From: Panax quinquefolius | Taxonomy: Eukaryota; Streptophyta; Magnoliopsida; Apiales; Araliaceae | Length of the DNA stretch: 64,000 nt | Assembly (NCBI GenBank): GCA_020205615.1 | Contig: CM035167.1 | Coordinates: forward strand, 32,617,402 to 32,681,401 | Direction of reading: 5' to 3' | Part shown: positions 12,590 through 21,829 of the stretch, piece by piece | How positions within the stretch are numbered: the first letter of the stretch is position 1 | Layout: each line of letters begins with the position of its first letter | Made by a program: the position numbers and the translations under genes | The notes under the pieces: model-generated | Databases searched by the model: none | What the model was told of the DNA's origin: nothing | Seen by the model: only the letters and a program-made list of their open reading frames with translations

Positions 12590-13140
12590 TTTGAATCAAA
12601 ATAAACTATTTTATTTTAATCCAAATTTAAATCAAAATAAAACTATTTTATTTTAATTTATCCAATTTTGAATAAAATAAACTATTTTATTTTAATCAAA
12701 ATCTTTAATCAAAATAAACTACTTTATTTTAATTAATAATGGAATCCAATTCCATGTTAAAAAAAACTTTTATTAAAGAAAACACGGATTCTCTTTCCTA
12801 TTCACAAATAAACTCCTTTATTTTGAATAATATGAAATCTTATTTCATATCTAAATAAACTCCTTTATTTAAGGAAAGACTGATTCTTTTTTCTATTCAC
12901 AAATAAACTCTTTTATTTTGAATAATATGAAATCTTATTTCATATCTAAATAAACTCTTTTATTTAAGGAAACATATAATCCAATTTCAACTCAATTAGT
13001 TATCATGGAATCCAATTCCAACTCTAATTAGTTAGCATGAAATTTAATTTTAAAATTAAAATAAATTTTTTATTTTAATATTAAAATAAACTTTTATTTT
13101 AAGATTAAAATAAACTATTTATTTTAATTATAAAATAATT
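12590..13140. repeat. Imperfect AT-rich tandem array
   Basis: Repeated variants of ATAAACTATTTTATTTTAAT (about 10 occurrences), with two copies of a longer block near 12820 and 12895. Located in the C1 leader. Confidence 0.75.
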
Positions 13141-13381
13141 AAAAATATTATATATTATAATATTTATATAAATATATATACCTATTGGGAAAAAAAAAAA
13201 GATATAAATACGTAAATCCAAGGACATCCCTTTTCCAAAGAAAGCAAGATGTTACTTATATATATAATATATATAATCATATATATACTAACTATACAGG
13301 ATTAACATATATATATAATATATATACTAACTTTACAGTGATTTCATGAATCACTTAAAGTTATACTCAATAATCGGAATC

Positions 13382-13382
<1 letters not shown>

Positions 13383-13434
<52 letters not shown>
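13383..13434. repeat. (TA)n microsatellite
   Basis: About 26 TA units in the C1 leader, 5' side. Confidence 0.95.
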
Positions 13435-13440
<6 letters not shown>

Positions 13441-13683
13441 CAACAAGCAATCAACAATCATATATAATATTATATATGATTAACAACATGCAATCTGAAA
13501 CATAACAGGTTAACATATGATACCATATGCAATCAGCAATCCGTAATTCCACAATAGATCGCCGCTTAGATTTTCGTTTTTTTTAATAAATTTTATACAA
13601 TAAATTATGCCCAATTAAATTGTTCTAAACACATATCAATATACATATCAAATTAAAACAATTAATAATTTGAATAAAGGTTT

Positions 13684-13697
13684 GGCTCTGATGCCAC
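13684..13697 (-). promoter_or_regulatory. Primer-binding site, C1
   Basis: Minus strand GTGGCATCAGAGCC follows the LTR end CCTAACA. It is one base from the initiator-Met tRNA complement TGGTATCAGAGC. Confidence 0.85.
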
Positions 13698-15589
13698 TGT
13701 TAGGTTTGTAATATTCATGAACGAAATCAAATTGCACAAAATAAGCGAAAACGTGTAAAAATCAGAGTTTAAAATTTTACAAACCATATACCTGGATCAC
13801 CCTTTATGCATAATTATTAATTAAACGAAAAGATATGAAGAAAAGAATCATACCCTTGAAGATTCAAGCTTTCCTCGTGTACAAGTTCACCTCCAATCCT
13901 TTTCGCGCTCAACTTGAATCCATCGGGTTTGGTTCCTTCCTTTGATCAACGTTAGCCACCCAAGTGTTTGGCCTCTCAGAGGTGATCCACCAAGAAGAAG
14001 AAGAAGAAGAATTCAAGAAGATGAGTATTTGGCAAAACCCTAGTTTTTCTATCTCTCATAGAAAAGGGTGTACTCTCCAACTATTGGAATTACGTATCCT
14101 ATGAATACGTCAACAACCAAACTCATCCATAATAAGACTCCTCTTATTTATAGATGTAGGCAACCCTCCTTAACAATTAAAAATTGAGATTTTATTTTAA
14201 TTAATTAAACTCCTTTAATTAATTAGGCTCCTAATCTTATTAGGGATAATTAATTAAACTCTTTTAATTAATTTGCCTCCTAATCTTATTAGGATATTTG
14301 AGAGTACTTTTATTAATTAATTCCCAAACTCCTTTAGGAATTAAATAATAATAATTGTAATAATATTAATAAGACTCCTCTTATTAATTTATATTTAATA
14401 TTTCCAAAATATTAAATAATAAATATTAAGTTATTTAATTTATTCTATCACCATAGATTAAATTAAATATACTTAACTATATTATTACGATTATGTCATT
14501 AACTTCTTAAATAATTATTCTTTCTTTTATGGTGTGACCCTTTAGGTTCTCCATATTAAACCGGTTGTGAATAAATCAATTAGAACAATTCTAATCTTAT
14601 TTAAATAAATAAATTAAACTAATAATTTATTTAAATAAATAATATTTATTCTACAATAGGGATAAGCCTCCCTAGCGATCAACGACTTTCCAGATAATAT
14701 AGATTTCAACATTAATCATAAAAGAACCTTTGAGTAAATAGTTACCATATAATTCAATCCTTCCACCATACAATGTCCCAATTAAATATAAGACATGGAA
14801 TTACTGTCAAGTCTTATTTTATTTAATTATATGTATTTCGACTCTTAAATGCACAACTCCAAATAATGCAAATTAGAAACTCCTTTCTAATTTCATTCTG
14901 CCTTGGCCAAGGACTACTGGGTTGTCATTTATCGAATCACATAGGACATTTCTCTTCTTTTACTAGAAGTGGTAGATTCTTTATTGATCATACATTATCT
15001 CCATGTACAACTTATTATACCCAAGCATACCCTTTGATATACCCTAAGGGTCTTAAGGAATAAGTCAAAGTATAACTCATCATACACAAGATACTATGAT
15101 GATCTCAAGTCCAAGGATCACTTGTACTACTATCACTACAGGAATTCCTATTGACAGGCAAGTAAAACTCCATTAGGTATTCTTTAGCGAGCCACGTTCA
15201 AATGAACTTATTCTCTAATAAGCACCTACATATACTGCTTTAGTGTCTCCACACAAATGATCATGAGATCAATCATCCTCATCCAATGAGCAAGCAACGT
15301 ATGTACCAATCTATCCGGATTCACTAATCCCCAATTTAGTAATCCAACGATTGGGAAACTATTTTAGTTTTAAGCTTTCTAAGAATTTAGATCTCATTAG
15401 AATGATCATCATCATTATTCTAAAAGCATTGCTTAAAACTATGGGTTTATCACATATTATAAAACAACATCATGTAGATAATTAAAAGCCTTTAATAAAT
15501 AAATACTTTTTATTAATAAATGAATAAGATTGTTACAAAGTATATGCTTTATCATCAAACATGATTGGCTTGTGTGCATACTACTTTCA
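13698..15589 (-). repeat. 5' LTR of C1
   Basis: Pair of 6301-8194. Ends TGTTAGG (plus) and CTACTTTCA. It is followed at right by integrase sequence of G1. Confidence 0.93.
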
Positions 15590-15594
15590 AGCAA

Positions 15595-16240
15595 ATTCCA
15601 CTAGCGGTAGATGATCATCCCAATTTCCTTTGAAGTCTATTATACAAGCTCTTAACATATCCTCCAATGTCTATATTGTCCTTTCGCGCTGGCCATCTGT
15701 TTGAGGATGGTATGCCGTACTCATTCTCAATTGTGTTCCCATGCATTCCTGTAGTCGCTTCCAGAAGTTCGATGTGAAACGTAGATCTCGATCCGAGACT
15801 ATAGACATTGGAACACCTTGCTTTGAAATAATTTCCTTCACATACAATTTCGTCAAATGATTTAAGTTAAACCTGATCTTGATCGGTAAAATATGTGCTG
15901 ACTTCGTCAGGCGATCTACAATAACCCAAATTGCATCGAAACCTTTTTGAGTCGTTGGAAGCCGCCCTATCACAAAATTCATCGTGATATGTTCCCACTT
16001 CCATTCATGTATGTCTAATGGTTGTAACAACCCACTTGGCCTTTGATGTTCTGATTTAACTTTCTGACATGTCAAACACTTGGCCAGACAATCGGTAACT
16101 TCTCTTTTCATATTTGGCCACTAGAAATGTTGTCGGAGTTCTGGTACATCTTCGAACTCCCCGGGTGAATCGAATACCGTGAATTATGAGCCTCGCTCAA
16201 AATTTTCTCCTTTACCTCTGATACTTGCAGAACCAAAATT
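15595..16240 (-). pseudogene. Integrase core, G1
   Basis: The longest minus frame (16111-15671) gives [20 protein letters not shown], then the catalytic core with Asp in [12 protein letters not shown], Asp in [15 protein letters not shown] and Glu in DGQRERT, so all DDE residues are present. Part of the HHCC zinc region (RYSIHPGSSKMYQ) is visible upstream. A TAG follows RERTI at 15668, and TLEDMLRAC continues in frame beyond it up to the C1 junction. The enzyme joins element DNA to the chromosome. Confidence 0.88.
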
Positions 16241-16341
16241 CTTTTCTTGAATCTCAATATCCCTTCGTTGTCAATTTTGAATTTCCCTTTCTCTCCTTTA
16301 GATATTCTTTTCCTGATTTTCTCACATTCCTCATCTTTAAG

Positions 16342-16890
16342 TTATATTTCCTTAACCTTATCCACCAAAGTTGGACCAGTTTCCATTTGAAACAATTTTT
16401 CATTCAATTCCTTAGGATATTTTACCTCCAGCTCTAGTTTTGCCATTACCAAAATTAGCTCCTCCTGAGCAATTAACATAAACAGTTTCGCTTGACCCTT
16501 TCTACTTAAGGCATTGGCAACGACATTCGCTTTTCCCAGATGGTATAAAATCCCACAGTCATAATCCTTTATTAACTCTAACCATCTTCTCTGACATATG
16601 TTCAAATCCTTCTTTGTGAAAATATATTTGGACTTTTATGGTCTCAGATATATCTCACATTTCTCCCGTAGAGATAGGGGCCGCTATATCTTCAAGGCAA
16701 GCACTACCAAAACCAATTCTAAATCATGGGTCAGATACCCCTTCTCATAATCCTTCAATTAGTGTGATGCATACGCAATGACCTTGCCGTTTTGCATAAG
16801 CACACAACCTAGTCCCTTATGAGATGCATCACTATACACCACAAAATTTCTCGTGCTATCCGGAAGAGACAACACATGTGCCATACTTAA
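16342..16890 (-). pseudogene. RNaseH and linker, G1
   Basis: The minus strand reads [20 protein letters not shown], then LTHDLEL, and then [20 protein letters not shown] with [10 protein letters not shown]. The first two acidic residues (SDAS, HDLE) are present. The usual VVADALSRK Asp reads Asn. Stops after YASH and after the YLRP-type segment break the frame. It degrades the RNA strand during reverse transcription. Confidence 0.85.
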
Positions 16891-16905
16891 CCTTCTCTTC
16901 AGCTC

Positions 16906-17780
16906 TTAGAAACTTTCCTCACACTTCTCCATCCAAAGGAAATTCACCGATTTCCTAGTCAAATTCGTCAGTGGAGTCGCAATTTTGAAATCATGAATAA
17001 ATCTTCTGTAATAACATGATAGTCCTAAAAAACTCCTTACTTTTGACGGTGTCTTCGGCTGATCCCAGTTCATCACAGCTTCAACTTTCGATGGATCTAC
17101 AAAAATCCCGTCCTTGTCAATCACATGCCCATGGAATTGCACTCGTTTTATCTATAATTCACATTTCAAAAATTTGGCGTATAGCTTCTCTCTTCTTAAC
17201 GCCTCCAATGTCACCTTCAGATATTCCACATGCTCCTCCTTGGTCTTAGAATATACCAGAATTTCATCGATGAACACCACCATGAATTTATTCAATAACG
17301 GTTTAAACACCCTGTTCATTAGGTCCATAAATGATGCAGGAGCATTTGTTAGTCCAAATGACATCACTAGAAACTCATAATGACCAAAACGAGTTCTGAA
17401 CGTTGTCTTCAGTACATCTTCTTTCCTCACCATCACCTGATGGTACCCACTTCTCAGGTCTATCTTTGAGAAATACCTAGCTCCTTTCAATTGGTCAAAC
17501 AGGTCTTCAATCCTTGGCAATGGATACTTATTCTTAATTGTGACCTTGTTTAACTCTCTATAATTGATGCAAAGTAGCATCGACCCATCCTTCTTCTTAA
17601 TAAACAACACCGACGCTCCCCACGATGAAACCCTCAGTTGGATATATTTCTTGACTAACAGTTCTTGCAGTTGCACCATTAATTCTTTCATCTCCACCGA
17701 AGCCATACGGTATGGGGCATTCGATATTGGGGCAGTTCCTGGTACTAAGTCGATCATAAATTCTACGTCCCTATCTGGCG
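16906..17780 (-). pseudogene. Reverse transcriptase, G1 (FIDE variant motif)
   Basis: The frame 17757-17152 is open for 201 codons. It contains [20 protein letters not shown], the [20 protein letters not shown] block, the catalytic Asp in [12 protein letters not shown], and [18 protein letters not shown]. The active-site motif reads FIDE (17263-17274) where FIDD is usual. A TAG/TAA separates it from the thumb segment (17142-16906), which has SKVRSFLGLSCYYRRFI. It is one of the two longest open stretches in the window. Confidence 0.92.
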
Positions 17781-17849
17781 GAAGTCCTGATAAGTCATCT
17801 GGGAATACATCTCCAACGTCTCTAATGACAGGTATCTCCTCTAATTTCA

Positions 17850-18300
17850 GACTCTCCTATCGAGTATGGACTATGTAGGCTAAATACCCTACACAACCTT
17901 GTCTCAACAACTTTCTTGCCTGCATCATTGTCAGACAACTCGCTTGTCTAGGTAACTTGCTGCCATAAAATACAACCTTTGACTAAGTCATAAAGTGTAC
18001 ACACTTCCTTTGGTAATCAATTATCGCCCCATAATTGAATAGACAATCCATTCCCACAAGTTTAATCGGGATTAAATCTACCATCATCTCGTGGCCCTTA
18101 ATGTCCACCCTACAGTTCTTGCATACAAACCTAACATGAATTACATCTCTATTCGCAACCTCTATGTTCAAAGGGTATTGTAATTCCTCTTTAGGCAAAT
18201 TCAAGTTCTTAGCAAAATTACTGAAATAAATGAACAAGTAGCACCGAATCAAATAATACGTAAGCATTAATAGTATTGATCGGAATGATACGACACCACA
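17850..18300 (-). pseudogene. Aspartic protease region, G1
   Basis: Minus strand gives INAYVLFDS followed by a frameshift where DSGAT is expected. It continues FAKNLNLPKEELQYPLNIEV, then CKNCRVDIKGHEMMVDLIPI and GMDCLFNYGAIIDYQRKCVH, the typical chromovirus protease C-terminal part. The nucleophile motif is damaged by the indel. It would process the Gag-Pol polyprotein. Confidence 0.8.
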
Positions 18301-19433
18301 TCTCGGATCGTGATAGCTTTTTATAGAGTCATGTCGAAAGTTACGGCGGTGGAGGTTGGTTTGGCGAGTCGGACTAGTGATAGCCAGAGTGCTACCACCA
18401 CCGCTTCCCTTACTTACACCCGCTCTTGCTCCTCCCATCGCTTTCTTGGGAAATCCCCTAGCCGGATGATCCCTCAACCCACAAGTAAAACAAGCCCCTT
18501 TTAGGGTTAGGATAATTTGGCGCTGTGTGGCCTTCCTTACCACAATTGTAGCAAACCCTCTTCCCTTCATGCATATCCCTAGGTGGTTCTTTCCACATGT
18601 AGGACAAACCTCCACCTTTTTCTTCTGACTTCCTTGCTTATTCCTAGTAGACATATTCTCATTCCACATCCTCTTCTGATTATTACTTCCACCACTATTA
18701 CTGCCACTAGCTTTGTTGTTCTCTCCTTCATTCTTCTTCTTCTTTTGTTCCTGATTGTACCTATTCAGGGCATCGATTCCACCTTCTGTAATAATTGCCT
18801 TCTCCAAAACTCCTGCAAAAGTGTTCAATTGGAACATTGAGACTTTGATGTACAACCAAGGCTTCAACCCTTATTCAAACCTGCTAGCTTTCCTATCATC
18901 CGTATTCACCGATAAGTTGCGAACCTAGTTAACTCGTTGAATTTCATGCATATTATGGCACCGCCATCATAATACCGCTTCAATTCGAACCGAACCTCCA
19001 TCTGGTTCTGAGAGCTCGTTGGGAAATACATCTCAAAGAACATCTCCTTGAACATATCCCATGCGATCACACCTTGTCCTCCTCTCACCTTATTTGCCTG
19101 CCACTAATAACTAGCCTCGACTTCAAAGCATAAACGTTGCAAAGGTGGTCTTGGTCATCATTGACCCTTGCAACGTCAAATACCTTCTCCATTTCCATAA
19201 TCCCAGTCCGAGCTTCAATAGGATTCATGGATACCCTAAAATTCAAGCGCCCTCTCGCGCTTGAAATCCTTGAACGGGGTAGCTTGAGCTTGCGGCTGAT
19301 TTTCAATTGATCTAGTTAACAGATTTACCAACTAATGCACAAGATTAGCATTGGCATTGTCGTTGTTATTGTTGTTACTGTTCATGGATCCTTCATGAGC
19401 TCGTTGACGTGTTAGGCGTCTTCTTGGCGGCAT
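18301..19433 (-). pseudogene. Gag, G1
   Basis: Starts at the ATG at 19433 (MPPRRR). Capsid-domain pieces follow in several frames: WDMFKEMFFEMYFPTSSQNQ (19070-19010), CMKFNELTRFATY, SKVSMFQLNTFAGVLEKAI (about 18840-18780), then an Asn/Lys/Gln-rich stretch. Cys-His knuckles at about 18620-18420 include CPTCGKNHLGICMKGRG and CFTCGLRDHPARGFP. The central knuckle is broken (GFATIVV where CYNCG is expected). At least three frame changes and several stops. Confidence 0.85.
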
Positions 19434-19724
19434 TTTCTGTTTAAGATATGCGCTTATTAGATCATTACTCAATCTCTTAAGTATTTAAGATTTAACTTAA
19501 CATTTTAATATTATCACTTAACACATAACATCTTGAATAAACATTGATATTTTATTCATTAATAACTTTTAAAACATAGAAAGATAGCATCACTGCTATT
19601 TACATTAACTATCCCGAGATAAAGAATCTTCAAAATTAAATCATCATATTCAATTGCTTATATTCACACTGGAATTTACATCATTAACTACCATAGATAA
19701 TCACATAACTCATATTGTTCCTAT

Positions 19725-20417
19725 CACGGCCTACTAAGACGTCGAACAGTTTCTCTGCGCTCTTCTTCCATGTTACGATACATCATCCTACGATCCAACA
19801 TGTACTAAGGCAAGTCCTCGAACTGGACTGGATAGTACATAACTTGATCCTGAGCTCTGTTCATCGCAATGTGTAATGCACAATCCATCTCCCCCATTTT
19901 GGCCTTCTTTGCCAACACCTTTTCCTCAGCTACATCTTCTCCCTTGGAAGCCTCCTCGTAAGCATCTTCAGCCCTTGCTCTCTTGGCATACTCTTCTTTC
20001 AGATCATCTTTCAAACCGTGACCTCTCGCCATCATTTGCTCATTATCGACCTCTAAGTGAACTAATTTCCACTCTACATTTCCAAGACGTACATCAAGAC
20101 CCCGAATTTCCTCATTTTTCTGACCTATATTGGACTGGCGTTCATCTGCCAGCTACTCTAATTCTCTAACTCTATCTTGAAGCTCAATATTACGATCATA
20201 CACCATACATCTGAGCTGTAATAGAGTTCAGTGGAAACTCATCTTCCTCCTGTGGATCAGTCTCAGGTTCATGCTCCTGATTCACAACAGTGAAAAATGG
20301 AGATGGCTCTCTCTATATCAACTGCTCTCGGACGACATAGATGTATCGGGGCTCTTCCTCTCTAAGCACTCAGGGTTCCTCCTCCCCATCCTGACTGGAT
20401 CCTCCAACATCCAACAT
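19725..20417 (-). pseudogene. ORF0 upstream of gag, G1 copy
   Basis: The ATG at 20417 begins MLDVGGSSQDGEEEP, aligned with the G0 and G3 starts. Then come RYIYVVREQLI, a TAG, REPSPFFTVV and NQEHEPETDPQEEDEFPLNS. The middle is frame-shifted. The last open stretch (20035-19805) is rich in Glu, Lys and Ala (KEEYAKRARAEDAYEEASKG). It ends NRAQDQVMYYPVQFEDLP, with a stop in place of one codon, then YMLDRRMMYRNMEEERRETV and RRLSRP before the TGA at 19725. It lies 290 nt upstream of gag, as in G0 and G3. No named domain recognised. Confidence 0.75.
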
Positions 20418-20493
20418 CCTTACAACATAGTTTTAAGTTTTAGTTTTAGTTATTAATCGATACTCGCGAGCACATAAGTTTATCACATAAGCG

Positions 20494-20507
20494 CATACAG
20501 TCTTTTT
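20494..20507. repeat. Target-site duplication of the LINE, left copy
   Basis: CATACAGTCTTTTT. The right copy at 27164-27177 reads CATACAATCTTTTT, one mismatch over 14 bp. The empty site can be recognised in the G3 leader near 48600. Confidence 0.8.
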
Positions 20508-20744
20508 TTTCGCTAAGTTTGTTTGTATATAGAAAAAGAAGAGAAAAAACAATCGAAAAGGGCATACCCCAGAAGCTTTTGATAGAACCACATGGGACAA
20601 CCCCCAAAATGGACAACAAAAGACTAACAACCAAGCCAAAGGAAAGAACAAAGCGTTACTAAGCAGGACAATAGTAAATACAAGCAAGAAACCTTAACAA
20701 CATAGACAACCAATCAGGTGAAACCAAGCATCCAAATAAATGGG

Positions 20745-21750
20745 GGAGAAGATTGAACCGAACTGCATGCAGAAGCCGAAGGGGATGCTGAAGCATAGGA
20801 AGAACTACAAGAGCCAGAAGATGAGGGCAAAACCATCTATACCGAACCGAAGCCCAAGCCAAAACCTCAAGACCGAGGTCAAGTCAAAACCCCAAGCGAA
20901 ACCAACATCCCCAGATTCTCAAGACAAGAGGCGAGCCGAGATGCTAAGCTCAGATGCCGCCCAGGACCTTTATCGGCACAAAGCCGAACCCGAGCATTTG
21001 ATCAAGATGCTACTGAACCCAAAACGGACCGAAGCAATAGCTGAACCAAACCAACGAAGAGGCCGAACTGCCTTGGAACCGAACACTCATAGGCAATTTG
21101 GCATAATTATGAAAAAATGAGTTCCTACCTGCCCAAAGTTTGTAAACTGGGGTGGAAGACTGAACCAAACTGCATTGCAGCAGCCGAAGAGGATGCTGAA
21201 GCATAGGAAGGACTACGAGAGCCAGAAGGAGAGGGTCAAACCATCTTTACCGAACCTCAAGCCAAGCCAAACCTCAAGTCGAAACCAAATCCCCCAGCTT
21301 CCCGAAGACAAGGGGAAGAACCACGAAGCCCAGCCCAGACCTTTACTGGCCACAAAGCCGAACCCAGATATGGAATAAAGCTGCTACCCAACATGGAAAG
21401 AAGCAAAAGCTGAACCAAACCAATGAAGAGGCCGAACTACCAAGGAGACCGAATCACGAATCGCCATGGAAGCAAGTTGATTCCAGAATTTAGCAAAGAA
21501 ATTAAAATATGCATGCAGAAAAGACCAAACCAAGAACCATGAAATGCACTATAGCAGAGCCTCACAACCAAATACATAGGTCGTGCCTAGTCTCAAGGCA
21601 AAGCCCTTGAGGAATTTGGGGAAAGAAGAAAGCCTTGACTTAGTGATAATAATAATCTCCCTAGCCAAAACATTCATAGGCAATTTGGCATTTTTATGGA
21701 CAATTGAGTTCCTAATCGCCCCAAAGTTTGTAAACTGTGGTGGAAAAGAC
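20745..21750. repeat. Imperfect tandem duplication in the LINE 3' region
   Basis: A block beginning AAGATTGAACCGAACTGCAT (20750) recurs from about 21163, including GATGCTGAAGCATAGGAAG. A second block (TCATAGGCAATTTGGCAT ... CCAAAGTTTGTAAACTG) occurs at 21090-21150 and 21670-21735. Unit size is about 420-580 bp, with indels. The plus-strand Lys/Pro-rich ORFs here (20740-21120, 21175-21378) are by-products of the repeat. Confidence 0.8.
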
Positions 21751-21829
21751 CACTTTTAAAATATCGTGATCAATTTTATTTCCTTTAAAATGACTGATAT
21801 AGTCCACCAGATTATCCCAGCCTCCTTGG

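Larger units (their letters stand above)
11199..13683. other. Non-coding leader of C1 (about 2.5 kb), AT-rich and repetitive
   Basis: Lies between primer site and gag start. Holds no ORF of note. It contains TA microsatellites (11946-11962, 12007-12026, 13258-13330, 13383-13434). An imperfect array at 12590-13140, with units around AAATAAACTATTTTATTTTAAT, is also present, and GAAATCTTATTTCATATCTAAATAAACTC-type blocks recur at 12830-12960. Confidence 0.75.
6301..15589 (-). mobile_element. C1: Ty1/copia LTR retrotransposon, defective
   Basis: Two direct LTRs of 1,894 and 1,892 bp flank gag-pol remnants. The primer site and gag lie at the right and RNaseH at the left, so transcription runs on the minus strand. 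The order gag, protease, integrase, RT, RNaseH is that of Ty1/copia. LTR ends are TGAAAGTAG and CCTAACA. No target duplication is visible: ATTGG at 6296-6300 against AGCAA at 15590-15594. The coding span of about 3 kb is roughly 1.3 kb short of a normal copia polyprotein. Confidence 0.9.

Noticed and set aside
17564..17878. 104-codon plus-strand ORF
   Set aside because: Complement of the G1 reverse transcriptase.
18310..18840. Two plus-strand ORFs rich in Ser/Thr/Leu
   Set aside because: Antisense to the G1 Gag zinc-knuckle region; composition follows from the Lys/Asn/Gln-rich sense strand.
20740..21378. Lys/Pro-rich plus-strand ORFs that might look like a host gene
   Set aside because: They are antisense to the LINE, arise from its duplicated 3' region and have no intron or promoter context.
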